Positions 53,479 through 63,193 of a DNA stretch of 64,000 nt are shown piece after piece. The position numbers and the translations under genes are program-made. The notes beneath the pieces were generated by a model. It was not told the DNA's origin. It made no database searches and saw only the letters and a program-made list of their open reading frames with translations. How positions within the stretch are numbered: the first letter of the stretch is position 1; each line of letters begins with the position of its first letter. This DNA comes from CAVOAK01 sp965217615 (GTDB lineage Bacteria; Pseudomonadota; Alphaproteobacteria; UBA8366; CAVOAK01): the NCBI GenBank assembly GCA_965217615.1, contig CBDCIT010000016.1, forward strand, positions 124,001 to 188,000, in the 5' to 3' direction.

Positions 53479-53545
53479 GAACTTCGTCGGTCTCGCCCCC
53501 GCCCGTTACGATCCATCGGCCGCCCACTAGTGTGACATCGGTCAT
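53438..53545 (-). pseudogene. Amidohydrolase N-terminal stub
   Basis: Minus-strand reading from ATG 53545 gives MTDVTLVGGRWIVTGGGETD and DEVLTDGAVVVEG, the small beta-domain start typical of amidohydrolases (cytosine deaminase or guanine deaminase type). It is cut after about 34 residues by IS1182-like copy 3, and the rest is not on the other side. Its start lies 170 bases from the divergent dioxygenase gene, so the intergenic region 53546-53714 may hold both promoters. Confidence 0.7.
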
Positions 53546-53714
53546 GGTCTTCTTCTGTCGATTGATGCGCTTCGACTGTAGTAGCTAATTTCACCGTACC
53601 GCTGCGAGAAATTCATTTCCGCAGTCTTAAATCAAGGGTCCGATTTTCGCGATCCTCACAATTCAATGTCGTCGCGGACGTGTGAGACGTTGATTAACGA
53701 GTGGGAGGTTGATC

Positions 53715-54581
53715 ATGACGATCGAATTCAATCCGCTTTGCGAAGCTCTCGGTGCCGAAGTTATCGGCGTCGACCTGACCGATGACCATTCCGACGCAGA
53801 GATTGCCGAGATCCGCAAGGGGTGGTTTCGCAACAAGATTCTTCTGTTCCGGGGTCAGGACCTGAACCCGGAACACCACATGGCGTTCGCCCAGCGATTC
53901 GGCACGCTCTATTCAAGCCCACTGAACTCGCGTGCGTGGATCCCGGAGTACCCGGACGTGATCGTGTTCTCAAACATTAAAGTCGACGGCAAGGACATCG
54001 GCGCACGGCCGGACCGCAGCTTTGGCGACCCCTGGCATAGTGACTTCTCCTATATGACCGAACCCGCTGGGGGATCGGTCTTTTTCGCCAAGGAAGTACC
54101 CGAGGGCGGTGGCGACGACACCTGGTATGCCAACCTGACGAAGGCCTTTGACACATTACCGGCGGAAACCAAAAGCAAACTGGAAGGCCGCAAATGGAGT
54201 TACGATCACATCGTGACGGCGAAGCGTCATGCCCACGATTTCAAACCCGAGACCGAGCGCAAGCGGGAGGAGTTGCCGGTGGTGAACCACCCGTTTGTGC
54301 GGACCCACCCCGAGACCGGTGAAAAAGTGCTATTCGTTGGAATTCTTGATACGCGAGAGGCCTCGGTCGATGGCATGTCCAGAAAAGAGGGGTTCGAATT
54401 TCTGGACGAACTCAAGGCGTTCGCGACACAACCTCAGTTCACCTATACCCACAAATGGCGGCCAGGCGATGCCATTCTCTGGGACAATCGCTGCACCATG
54501 CACCGCGGTTCGATATTTCCGGACACGAATGGCCGCCGGCTATGTTATCGCGTGACGCTTGAAGGCGGCGTGCCCTACTAG
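53715..54581 (+). CDS. TauD/TfdA-family Fe(II)/2-oxoglutarate dioxygenase
   Basis: The 288-aa protein starts at ATG 53715 with GGGAGG eight bases upstream. The iron facial triad is the His and Asp of DPWHSDFSYM and the distal His of CTMHRGSIF. The 2-oxoglutarate-binding Arg is in RRLCYRVTLEGG. The family hydroxylates sulfonates, aryloxyacetates or similar acids; the substrate is not assignable. The neighbouring oxidoreductase and the amidohydrolase stub suggest a small catabolic cluster. Confidence 0.92.
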   Translation: MTIEFNPLCEALGAEVIGVDLTDDHSDAEIAEIRKGWFRNKILLFRGQDLNPEHHMAFAQRFGTLYSSPLNSRAWIPEYPDVIVFSNIKVDGKDIGARPDRSFGDPWHSDFSYMTEPAGGSVFFAKEVPEGGGDDTWYANLTKAFDTLPAETKSKLEGRKWSYDHIVTAKRHAHDFKPETERKREELPVVNHPFVRTHPETGEKVLFVGILDTREASVDGMSRKEGFEFLDELKAFATQPQFTYTHKWRPGDAILWDNRCTMHRGSIFPDTNGRRLCYRVTLEGGVPY

Positions 54582-54761
54582 AGGCCACAAGCGATCAACA
54601 TGTGGACCCGCATTTCCGAGCGCTGTGGTGCGTGACCGCGCAGGTCGACCAGCGCTCCATCAATACGATCTGTGGCGAGCCGGTCGCGCTCTCGGCCAGG
54701 AACTCGACACCGCATATGCTTGGGCATACGCTCATCCCAAGATCACATATCGAGACGGCGA
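54582..54761 (+). other. Short spacer, possible gene remnant
   Basis: The plus frame ending just over the next start reads HQYDLWRAGRALGQELDTAY then AWAYAHPKITYRDGE. It looks like a genuine protein C-terminus, but no start or family is apparent. It may be the tail of a deleted gene. Confidence 0.35.
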
Positions 54762-55820
54762 ATGAGCGAAGACACGATCCGTGTGGGTATCGTCGGCGCG
54801 GGTGCGAACACGCGCCGACACCACGTCCCCGGTCTAAAAGCACAGGCCGGTGTCGAGCTTGCGGCGGTGGCCAACCGGTCGCTAGATTCGAGTGCGAGCG
54901 CTGTCCAGGAACATGGCATTTCCCGCGCGGCCGAGCATTGGCGGGACATCATCGTCGACACCGCGATCGATGCCGTCTTCATCGGCACTTGGCCCTATAT
55001 GCATGCGCCGATCACGATCGCGGCGCTTGAGGCCGGCAAGCATGTGCTGTGCGAGGCGCGCTTGGCCCTGAATGCGACTGAAGCGCACGCAATGCTGCGC
55101 TCAGCTCGTGCCCAGCCGGCACTGGTCGCGCAGATCGTCCCGGCGCCTCACACCCTGGCCTTTGACCAAACCATCATCGATCTCATTGCGGACGGCTACA
55201 TTGGAGACCTCCTCGCAATCCACGCCCAGGTCACAGGCGGCAGCGACTTCCCGCAATGGGACTCGCCGCTGCATTGGCGCCACGACCGGGATCTTTCCGG
55301 CAGCAACATCATGACGATGGGCATCTGGTACGAGGCAATGATGCGCTGGGTCGGCCCTGCCGCCACGGTTAACGCGGTGGGACAGACGGTCGTCAAACAC
55401 CGCAAAGACGAGACCGGACGGCGCGTCGTCATGACCCTTCCCGACCAGGTCGACATCCTGTGTCGCATGGAGCAAGGCGGGCAAATGCGCATGTCGATCT
55501 CGACCGTGCTCGGCTTGGCGCCCGGCACCGAGACCTGTCTCTACGGAACCGAGGGGACGATCCGGCTTGCTGAAGGCGACGGAAAGCTTGAATTGTGGTC
55601 GGGGCGGCGTGGCGATGACGCGCTCCAGCCAGTCGAAATCAAGCCGGAAAAGGTGGGCGGCTGGCGCGTTGAGGAGGAGTTCATCAACGCCATCCGCGGC
55701 AAGGAGGCAGTGACCCATACCGACCTGGTCACAGCGGTCAAATACATGGAGTGGTCGGATGCGGTTAGCATGTCGCTGCGCACGGGAAACACCGTGCATC
55801 TACCCCTGCTCCTGACCTAA
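54762..55820 (+). CDS. Gfo/Idh/MocA-family NAD(P)-dependent oxidoreductase
   Basis: The 352-aa enzyme starts at ATG 54762; a longer upstream start falls in the remnant. The Rossmann motif VGIVGAGANTRRHHVPGL binds NAD(P). The conserved EAGKHVLCEARLALN stands for the usual EKP, with Ala-Arg in place of Lys-Pro. Loss of that Lys, often catalytic, is notable and may mean an altered reaction. The C-terminal alpha/beta domain (GSNIMTMGIWYEAMMRWVG) is of normal length. It is co-directional with the dioxygenase. Confidence 0.9.
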   Translation: MSEDTIRVGIVGAGANTRRHHVPGLKAQAGVELAAVANRSLDSSASAVQEHGISRAAEHWRDIIVDTAIDAVFIGTWPYMHAPITIAALEAGKHVLCEARLALNATEAHAMLRSARAQPALVAQIVPAPHTLAFDQTIIDLIADGYIGDLLAIHAQVTGGSDFPQWDSPLHWRHDRDLSGSNIMTMGIWYEAMMRWVGPAATVNAVGQTVVKHRKDETGRRVVMTLPDQVDILCRMEQGGQMRMSISTVLGLAPGTETCLYGTEGTIRLAEGDGKLELWSGRRGDDALQPVEIKPEKVGGWRVEEEFINAIRGKEAVTHTDLVTAVKYMEWSDAVSMSLRTGNTVHLPLLLT

Positions 55821-56398
55821 CATATTTCTTCCCATTCAAACGTCGGCAACCGGACATCCAAATTAAGCGGGTAGCGTAGTCTTGGCCTGTTGAGGGAATG
55901 CATCGCCATCGCGCGCAACCCGAAGCCCGACTGCTCGCATCTGCTCCGACACCAGACTGAACGGGCGTTTGAGTAGCAGCGCAGCCGCGTCATGCGAAAC
56001 GTGATGCGGAACGCGAACGACCGCCCGCGCTTCGTCCTCTTCGCCTTCCAAAACGACGCGCTTGGCAATGTGACCGCCGGAGATGCGGCTCGCATGGGCA
56101 ATTGCTCAGAAACCAAGGAGCAGTGGAAAATACAAAATGCTCTTTACGATGCAATGGGTTAGGACATGGATGCGACGTCCGTATTGGCATACGCCTTGCT
56201 TGTCTAAAGCGCACAGGTATTCGGGGATCAAATATTGAACGCTCGACTTGCCGATAGAACCGCGCTTTGGAACGATCCGGATGGCAACCACTGGCTGATG
56301 TCATTGGTGATCGAGAGTCGTACGCGGGCACCGCTCGTGCCGGGTGGCGAAGGTGGTTCGACACCGACAATGCAATATACGCGAAAGAGAAGCGCTAA
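55821..56398. other. Degraded intergenic region
   Basis: No complete gene is visible. On the minus strand, 56100-55864 reads SRISGGHIAKRVVLEGEEDE, then ARAVVRVPHHVSHDAAALLL and KRPFSLVSEQMRAVGLRVAR before a stop. It looks like the C-terminal end of a protein but has no upstream part and no family that I recognise. On the plus strand, 56260-56380 has a short open frame without features. Confidence 0.4.
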
Positions 56399-57862
56399 TT
56401 GGACATCCTGATGGTCAATCCGCCGTCGGGTTTCCTGGCGGACGAACGGGTCTTTCCGAGCCTTGGAATATTGAAGGTCGCCGCAGCGCTGGAAAATGCT
56501 GGCATCGCTTTCGGTCATTTGGCCCTGTCCGGAGTGGAGAACAACCGCGAGGTCATGGTTGCTGCCTTGATGGACAGCAATCCAGCAGCGATCGGCTTCA
56601 CGGCTACGACGCCGCAATTGCCCGCTGTCAGAGCGCTGGCCGCAGAAGCCCGGTCAAATTCGGATGCGAAGCTGATCCTCGGCGGACCCCATGCCACGCT
56701 CGCCTTTGCCGCTCGCAAGATGGAGGAGAAGCGAGGCACTTCGAGCAGGGCAACCATGGCCACCAAATGGCTTTAGGAAACCTTTGACACGATCGTCTGC
56801 GGTGACGGCGAAACTGCGGTTCTTGAGGCGCTTTCGAGCGATGCGCCGAGAGTGATCGACGCTGACGATCGCAAGGCGGAACACTGGATATCGCGAGCAA
56901 AGGTGTCTGAGCTTCCGATGCCAGCGCGTCACCTGCTGGACCTCGACAGCTACCATTATGAGATCGACGGCCACCGGGCGACGAGCTTGATCGGTCAACT
57001 CGGCTGTCCATTCCACTTCGGATTTTGCGGCGGCAGGAACAGCCCTTCACTCCGTATATCGCGGGTACGCTCAGTCGACAGCGTCGTCGCCGAAGTGCGG
57101 CACATCCACGAGACCTACGGACACACTGGGTTCATGTTCTACGACGATGAATTGAATGTCAGTCCGACGGCCCTCGATTTGATGCACGCCCTGAGAACGC
57201 TACAACTAGAACTAGGCGTTGAGTTCCGATTTCGAGGGTTTGTGAAGGCGGAATTGTTTACCGACCAATTGGCCTCGGCCATGTACCAGGCCGGCTTTCG
57301 CTGGATCCTGTGCGGCTTCGAATCGGCGCGCCCGCGGATACTGACGAACATCCGCAAACGGGCAACGCTTGAGGACAACACGCGCGTACTGGAAATCGCG
57401 CATCGGCACGGACTGAAGGTCAAAGCGCTGATGTCGATTGGCCATCCAGGAGAATCCAAAGCTAGCGTACTGGCTGCGAAGGACTGGCTGTTGACCAATT
57501 CTGTCGATGAATTCGACGTGACGATCATTACGTCGTATCCCGGCACGCCGTATTACGACGAGGCAGTGGAGCACGCCGGCGTATGGACCTACACGCAGCC
57601 GGAAACCGGCGATCGGCAGCACAGCGCGGCCGTCGATTACTCCCAATCCATGAACTATTACAAGGGCGTCCCCGGCGAGTATGAGGCGTTGGTCTGGACC
57701 GACGAACTCACTGCCGAAGATCTGGTCGAACTCCGCGATCATATTGAGGCGGCGGTCCGCGCCAAGCTTGAGTTGCCATATGCGGACCTGTCCGCAGCGA
57801 AACTCTACGACCACTCGATGGGACAATCCTTACGAAGAGGCACACAGGTAGCCGCGCAATAA
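56399..57862 (+). pseudogene. B12-binding radical SAM protein with in-frame stop and damaged cluster motif
   Basis: It would be 487 codons. The N-terminal cobalamin-binding domain is clear: MDILMVNPPSGFLADERVFP, then AAIGFTATTPQLPAVRALA and LILGGPHATLAF. An in-frame TAG at 56774-56776 interrupts it at codon 126. The frame continues unshifted as ETFDTIVCGDGETAVLEAL into the radical SAM domain. There the C-x3-C-x2-C motif reads GCPFHFGFCGGR. The middle cysteine (codon 207, 57017-57019, TTC) is Phe, which would prevent normal 4Fe-4S binding. The rest (FMFYDDELNVSP, ILCGFESARPRIL, KALMSIGHPGES) is well preserved. Two independent lesions point to a recent pseudogene. A restart at 56852 would give a protein without the B12 domain. 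Confidence 0.85.
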
Positions 57863-58311
57863 TTCGGTCAACGATACTACGTTGATCCATATCGGTATCA
57901 TCAACGTCAGCTATTTGAAGTAAGCCAGCAGCACGCGGCATCCGGGGCCTCACCGGAAGACCTGTTTCGCGGAAGTCATGACAATCTGTAAGGTTTGCAG
58001 CGCGTCTCGGCTTACGTGGTCGCATCGACGCCTGGGCGGCGAGCCGATACCCTCCGATCCGCACCTTCACCGAAAAATGCAGAGTGAATTACCGGCACTG
58101 TCCCGGCGTCAAAATGCCAGACAGCCGTTCCCGCGCTCACCGCCTAAACCAAACCAGATATTGAGGCCGGCGATGCTCGCTTCGGGTCATCGGCAGACTA
58201 GAATGTCATCCTTCACATCGGATCGCTCGCCAGGTAAGAGGGGGACACCCTCCCCATGATAAGCGATACCGATGCCTGATCCTTACGCCGCTCAGTCTGG
58301 CACGAGTTCCC
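57863..58311. other. Gene-free region
   Basis: About 450 bases lie between the radical SAM pseudogene and the convergent binding-protein gene. Short open frames on both strands are compositionally ordinary and show no family features. I see no RNA or terminator that I can support. Confidence 0.35.
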
Positions 58312-59184
58312 CTACTTCAGTTTGAACGGGTTCTTCTCGACGTCCTCGAACCAGCCCATCGACGCGAACCAGAAGTTGCGCCGTTCTTGCATCCAGCCAT
58401 CGTTTTGGCGCTGGGCTATCCAGTTGTTCAGGAAGTTGAGGAAGTCGTGGTCGCCTTTACGTACGGCGAATGCTCCCGGAATGCTCGGTACCGGCGACTT
58501 CCCAATAGACCATGCAGGTTTGGTCAAGACGTCAGTGTACTGCAACGCAAAGAAGGTCGGCTTTGGCTCCGGCCCGAACCCCACGTGCGCTTTGCCGTTT
58601 ATGACTTCCTGAAAGACTTGTGCGTCGTCGTCGAACCAGCGGAACGTCGCCTTTGGAAACGCCGCTGCAAGGATGTCTTTCGAGAAACCCCCGCGGCGGG
58701 AAGCGATATTCACATCTGGCCTGTTCAGGTCTTCATACGATGTCATTCCAGCGACGAGCTTCGCGTTTGCCGCGATCGCGGAGATGAAATGTTGATAGGG
58801 AATGGTGAAGTTGACGGTCAGATTGCGCTTCTGCGTCTGCGCCATTCCAGTAATGATGATATCGAACTTTCCGCCGAGCAGGGCCGGGATGATGCCGTCG
58901 AACGCGGTCGGTACGAACTCCACCTCAAAACCTGCATCCTTGGCGAGCCTCTCGGCAATATCGATCTCGTAGCCGATAATCTCTCCTGTCTTGCTGCGCA
59001 TCGCCCAAGGAACAAACGACGAATGGCCGACCCGCATCGTACCGCGCTTCTTGATTGTCTCAAGCGCGCTCGAGGCGACAAGCTGCTGACGAACATCCTG
59101 CGCATTGGCGGCACTGGTCGCCAGCGCGACCCCCAATGCGACCGGCGCAATCCACAATATATGTAGTGATTTTAACAGTTTCAT
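58312..59184 (-). CDS. Periplasmic amino-acid-type substrate-binding protein
   Basis: The 290-aa family 3 extracellular binding protein starts MKLLKSLHILWIAPVALGVA, a signal peptide cleaved near ANA-QDV. The domain opens TIKKRGTMRVGHSSFVPWAM and carries GYEIDIAERLAKDAGFEVEF, typical of the family. It ends GWFEDVEKNPFKLK. No permease or ATPase gene is nearby in the window. It lies 245 bases after soxG in the same direction, so it may be co-regulated with sarcosine breakdown. The ligand is unknown. Confidence 0.92.
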   Translation of the reverse strand: MKLLKSLHILWIAPVALGVALATSAANAQDVRQQLVASSALETIKKRGTMRVGHSSFVPWAMRSKTGEIIGYEIDIAERLAKDAGFEVEFVPTAFDGIIPALLGGKFDIIITGMAQTQKRNLTVNFTIPYQHFISAIAANAKLVAGMTSYEDLNRPDVNIASRRGGFSKDILAAAFPKATFRWFDDDAQVFQEVINGKAHVGFGPEPKPTFFALQYTDVLTKPAWSIGKSPVPSIPGAFAVRKGDHDFLNFLNNWIAQRQNDGWMQERRNFWFASMGWFEDVEKNPFKLK

Positions 59185-59428
59185 GCCTGATTCCTCCCTA
59201 TATGAATAGCGACGTCGCAGTGTAGCCGCATAAGGACTCGGCCGACAAGCGCCTGCGGTCTCGGTGTTGAGGCAGTAGGGATTTATTTCCCTTCCCGAGC
59301 ACTACCGACGCCCGATCGTCACGCCGTGCTCGCCCTGAGTGACCGTGTATTTTACCGGCGCGCCCTACGCATCATGCGCCAGCGAGTAGTTGTGCCTATT
59401 GGCGTCGCTATTCGTCGATCAGCGCGAC

Positions 59429-59947
59429 TTAACCGGCCAGTTTTCCGCTTGCGGTGTCGAACCAAAGCTTCATGTAGCCGACGAAGCTGGATTCCACGTA
59501 AAGATCAAAGGTCGGTGCGTCGTCGATTTGGTGGATGACCGCGCCGGTTGTCTTGGCAAATGCAGTCCGGGCGCAGCGGCCAGGCCCAAACGCTCGGGAA
59601 TGAAGGTCCACCGACGTACCCTGGGCAAGGACATCTCGCGCTAGCGGTCCGGACACCCGGTAAACTATGTGCATATCGGAGACTGTCGTTACAGCAGCGA
59701 ACATCTCTTCGACAGCCTTGCGCAGACCCTCCTCCAGCCGCGCTTCATCGGCGGCAGGGGCAGACAACAGCCACTCGTCCGGACTGATCGTCAGTGCACG
59801 AATGTCGCCTTTACTCGCGACCATCATCGCTTGTTGCGGTAAGTCGAGCCCAAGCAAGTCTGAGAATGCGGCGCGTGCATCTTCGCCGCCGCGCAAATTG
59901 AGGACAGTTTGGATTGGCAGCTCGGAAACTTCTGCATCATACGGCAT
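59429..59947 (-). CDS. soxG: Sarcosine oxidase gamma subunit
   Basis: The 172-aa subunit of heterotetrameric sarcosine oxidase folds like the GcvT C-terminal domain and contacts the alpha subunit. Family features are LRGGEDARAAFSDLLGLDLP, ALTISPDEWLLSAPAAD and VYRVSGPLARDVLAQGTSVD with LHSRAFGPGRCARTAFA. The frame extends 27 codons further upstream into soxA, but the ATG at 59947 lies four bases after the soxA stop and fits the family start. Confidence 0.92.
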   Translation of the reverse strand: MPYDAEVSELPIQTVLNLRGGEDARAAFSDLLGLDLPQQAMMVASKGDIRALTISPDEWLLSAPAADEARLEEGLRKAVEEMFAAVTTVSDMHIVYRVSGPLARDVLAQGTSVDLHSRAFGPGRCARTAFAKTTGAVIHQIDDAPTFDLYVESSFVGYMKLWFDTASGKLAG

Positions 59948-59951
59948 AGCC

Positions 59952-62918
59952 TTAACTCCGCATTCTTTCGCCCTTGGGGTCGATGAAAATCGGGTCGGTG
60001 ACGACCGCCGTCTCCGTCCGGTCCGCAAGCGAGATCGTTACTGATTCACCCTTGCGATCATGTCCTTCAAAGAGAAGTGCAAGCGCCAACGAACGTTCTA
60101 GATTAGGACTGAAGGTACCGGCCGTAACATGACCCACCATGACCACCTGCGCTCCATTTTCTCCGCCTTCGACGATCGGACTACCGTCCGGTGGCACGAA
60201 GGAGGGATCTTCCATTAGCAAGCCTACGAGCTGCTTGCGCGGGCCTCCAAGTTTAAGATCGCGCTCGACGGACCGCTTGCCGATAAAGTCCTTCTTCTTC
60301 TGATGGAACATCCAACCGTGGGCCGCGTCGAACACATTCGTCGTGCCGTCGCCTTCGGCACCGGGCATGATGAACCCCTTTTCGAGCCGCAGAATGCCGT
60401 TGGCTTCACCGCCGACGGGTGTGATGTCCCACTCGCGACCGGCCTCCATCAGGGCTTCCCACATGGCGGCGCCATGGCGTGCCGGAACGGCCACTTCGAA
60501 ACTTAGCTCTCCGGTGAAGGTTGCCCGCATCAGCCGGGCGGGAAAGCCGCCTACCGTGCCTTCGCGGATATCCAGGAACTTGAACGATTGCGGATCGAAT
60601 TCGATATCCGTGCCGACGTTGTCAAACACCTCGCGCGTGCGCGGTCCGCAAACGCAGATGTTGGCCCATTGCGCGCTGACGAGCGTCGCATACACCTTCC
60701 ATTCGGGCCAATCGCACTGCAGCATCCGCTGGACATGGGCGTAAATCGCATCGGCGGTGCCTGAGCCCGTCGACATCAGATAGCGGTCCTCGCCAAGCCG
60801 GAAGGTAATGCCGTCGTCCATCATCCGGCCGTCCTCATACAACATCATGCCGTAACGTCCGCCGCCGATCCTCATGTTATCGAAGGAGTTGGTGTAGATC
60901 ATATTGAGGAGCTTGACGACGTCAGGACCGGTGAGCTCAATCTTGCCGAGTGGCGATCCGTCATACATGCCGACAGAGGTGCGCACGGCCTTAGCTTCTC
61001 GGCGCGACGCCTCGTCGATATTTTCGCCACTCTTCGTGAAATAGAGTGGCCTTCGGAAGTTGAGACCGGCCTCGTTCATAAAGGCGCCTTCCCTCTCGTT
61101 CCAGCCCGTGATCGGCGTTCGTCGGGAGGGGATAATCAACTGTCCCTGGTCGATACCTGACATGACCGCAAAACTGATCGGGCTGTATGGCGGTCTGAAC
61201 GTCGTCACGCCAACTTCCGGCGGCTCAAGGCCGTGGTTCTGCGCCAGGATACCGATGATATTGACGTTGCCGGTCTTGCCCTGATCAACGCCCATACCGG
61301 CCGTCGTGTAGCGTTTGACGTGTTCGACCGACGCATAGCCTTCACGAACGGCCAGCCGCAAGTCGTCGGCTGTCACATCGTTCTGGTAATCCACAAACGC
61401 CCGCGTGCCGCGCCGCCCGCTGGGCACTTCCCAATGCCCCTCGATCGCCAATGGCTCGGTGGCGGAGGTCTCCGGGGCATTCGGTGTCTCAGCTTCTAAA
61501 CCCGCAGCGCGTGCCGCCTCAGCCCCCCTCTCAAACCCTTCGCGAAGACATTCGCCGAGGACAAACTTGCCCCGCGCCGCGCCGGATGAGCGCTCGGCCT
61601 GAACCGCCACGCCGGGTATGAAGCAAAGCTGGTCCGCATCCCAATCTGGCTTGGCGCCGGACTGCGAAGACAAGTGGATCGATGGATTCCAGCCTCCAGA
61701 CGTGCAGACCAGATCGCAGGCAATACGTCGGGTCTGGGACGGATTCGAGAGCGGTGCGATGGCGACGCCACCAACTCTCTTCTTGCCCTCGACGCCAACG
61801 ATCCCGTAACCCGAGATCACCTCGATACCCAAAGTGGCGGCCTTCGCCGAAACCGTTTCCGGAACCGACTCGCGTGCATCGACGATGGCTGCCACCTCGA
61901 CACCTGCTTCCGCCAAAGCGAACGCGGATTCGTACGCACTCGAATTATTCGTCATGAACACGGCGCGGCGCCCCGGCTTGACGCCATAACGGCTGATGTA
62001 GGTTTTGGCAGCGCCCGCCAGCATCACGCCGGGCCTGTCGTTATCCGCGAACACCATCGGCCGCTCGATCGAACCTGTTGCGAGCACAACCTCCTTGGCG
62101 CGCACCTTCCACATCCGCTCACGGATCCAGTCGGGCGCTGGATCATGTTCAACCACTGTCAGGAAATTATGATCATAGTAGCCTGCAGCCGTCGCATTGC
62201 GCAGGCGAATTACTTCCGGCATGGCGTCAAGTTCGGCAACGGCCTCCGCTACCCAACTCAATGCCGGATTGCCACCAATTTCTGCAGCGCCGTTCAACAG
62301 ATCGCCGCCAGCCTCTGGTTGTTCATCCACGAGCAGCACGCGCGCGCCGCCACGGCCCGCGGCCAGTGCTGCAGCGATACCCGACGGTCCGGCGCCGACA
62401 ACCATAACGTCGCAATGATGGAAGCGCTTTTCGTAGTGATCCTTGGAATTGTAGGTCTTTGGCGCGCGTCCCATGCCCGCCATATGGCGGATGAAATGCT
62501 CGTAGAACGGCCACATGCTCGCCGGCCACATGAAGGTCTTGTAGTAGAACCCAGCTGGAAACAGGCGCCACAAGCGCTCGTTGATCGAACCAAGATCAAA
62601 ATTCACACTCGGCCAGCAGTTAACGCTTTTGGCTTCAAGGCCCTGGCGCAGCAGCACGCTGGTCGCTGGCACGTTGGGTTCATCGTCTTCGCCGCACAAT
62701 TGCACCAGCGCGTTCGATTCCTCAATGCCCGCGCTCATGATTCCTCGCGGCCGATGAAACTTGAAACTCCGCGCAACCACCTGAACGCCGTGCGCCAGCA
62801 ATGCAGACGCCAACGTGTCGCCTGCGAAACCGCTGTATCGCTTGCCGTTGAATCTGAAGTCGATCGGCCGCGACCGGTCGATCCGCGCGCCTTCCGCTAA
62901 TCGAAATGCCCCGCTCAT
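59952..62918 (-). CDS. soxA: Sarcosine oxidase alpha subunit
   Basis: The 988-aa subunit helps oxidise sarcosine to glycine, with formaldehyde passed to tetrahydrofolate. The N-terminal ferredoxin-like region is FRFNGKRYSGFAGDTLASAL. Next is the dinucleotide-binding fold VMVVGAGPSGIAAALAAGRG with the downstream VLLVDEQPEAGGD. The C-terminal 400 residues are the aminomethyltransferase-like domain (MYDGSPLGKIELTGPDVVKL through RLEKGFIMPGAEGDGTTNV). Length matches the family. Its start overlaps the soxD stop by four bases. Confidence 0.96.
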   Translation of the reverse strand: MSGAFRLAEGARIDRSRPIDFRFNGKRYSGFAGDTLASALLAHGVQVVARSFKFHRPRGIMSAGIEESNALVQLCGEDDEPNVPATSVLLRQGLEAKSVNCWPSVNFDLGSINERLWRLFPAGFYYKTFMWPASMWPFYEHFIRHMAGMGRAPKTYNSKDHYEKRFHHCDVMVVGAGPSGIAAALAAGRGGARVLLVDEQPEAGGDLLNGAAEIGGNPALSWVAEAVAELDAMPEVIRLRNATAAGYYDHNFLTVVEHDPAPDWIRERMWKVRAKEVVLATGSIERPMVFADNDRPGVMLAGAAKTYISRYGVKPGRRAVFMTNNSSAYESAFALAEAGVEVAAIVDARESVPETVSAKAATLGIEVISGYGIVGVEGKKRVGGVAIAPLSNPSQTRRIACDLVCTSGGWNPSIHLSSQSGAKPDWDADQLCFIPGVAVQAERSSGAARGKFVLGECLREGFERGAEAARAAGLEAETPNAPETSATEPLAIEGHWEVPSGRRGTRAFVDYQNDVTADDLRLAVREGYASVEHVKRYTTAGMGVDQGKTGNVNIIGILAQNHGLEPPEVGVTTFRPPYSPISFAVMSGIDQGQLIIPSRRTPITGWNEREGAFMNEAGLNFRRPLYFTKSGENIDEASRREAKAVRTSVGMYDGSPLGKIELTGPDVVKLLNMIYTNSFDNMRIGGGRYGMMLYEDGRMMDDGITFRLGEDRYLMSTGSGTADAIYAHVQRMLQCDWPEWKVYATLVSAQWANICVCGPRTREVFDNVGTDIEFDPQSFKFLDIREGTVGGFPARLMRATFTGELSFEVAVPARHGAAMWEALMEAGREWDITPVGGEANGILRLEKGFIMPGAEGDGTTNVFDAAHGWMFHQKKKDFIGKRSVERDLKLGGPRKQLVGLLMEDPSFVPPDGSPIVEGGENGAQVVMVGHVTAGTFSPNLERSLALALLFEGHDRKGESVTISLADRTETAVVTDPIFIDPKGERMRS

Positions 62919-63178
62919 CGTGAACCTCCACCGTCAACCGGGGTGATCTCGTGGGTTACCGTATCGCGCTCGATCACGAACCAGCGCCCGCAGCCCTTGT
63001 TGTGCCACCAACGCTCACGGGCTTTCCCCTTGAGATTGTCATGGTTGAAGACGTAGTCGGCCCACTCGGTATCGCTCAGCGTCGACGGATCCTCCGGGCG
63101 TTTTCGATCGGCTTCAGATCCGCAGACGAATTCGTCCTCCGCGCGAGACCCGCACCAGGGGCAACGTATTAACAACAT
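62915..63178 (-). CDS. soxD: Sarcosine oxidase delta subunit
   Basis: The 87-aa zinc-binding subunit has MLLIRCPWCGSRAEDEFVCG (first cysteine pair) and WADYVFNHDNLKGKARERWW followed by HNKGCGRWFVIERDT. Short length, the tryptophan-rich middle and position between soxB and soxA are diagnostic. It overlaps soxA by four bases. Confidence 0.95.
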   Translation of the reverse strand: MLLIRCPWCGSRAEDEFVCGSEADRKRPEDPSTLSDTEWADYVFNHDNLKGKARERWWHNKGCGRWFVIERDTVTHEITPVDGGGSR

Positions 63179-63193
63179 TGTCGAACTTCCTCC

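Noticed and set aside
56774..56776. A recoded TAG (pyrrolysine-like) in the radical SAM gene
   Set aside because: There is no sign of a pyl system. The second lesion (Cys to Phe) in the same gene makes decay the simpler explanation.
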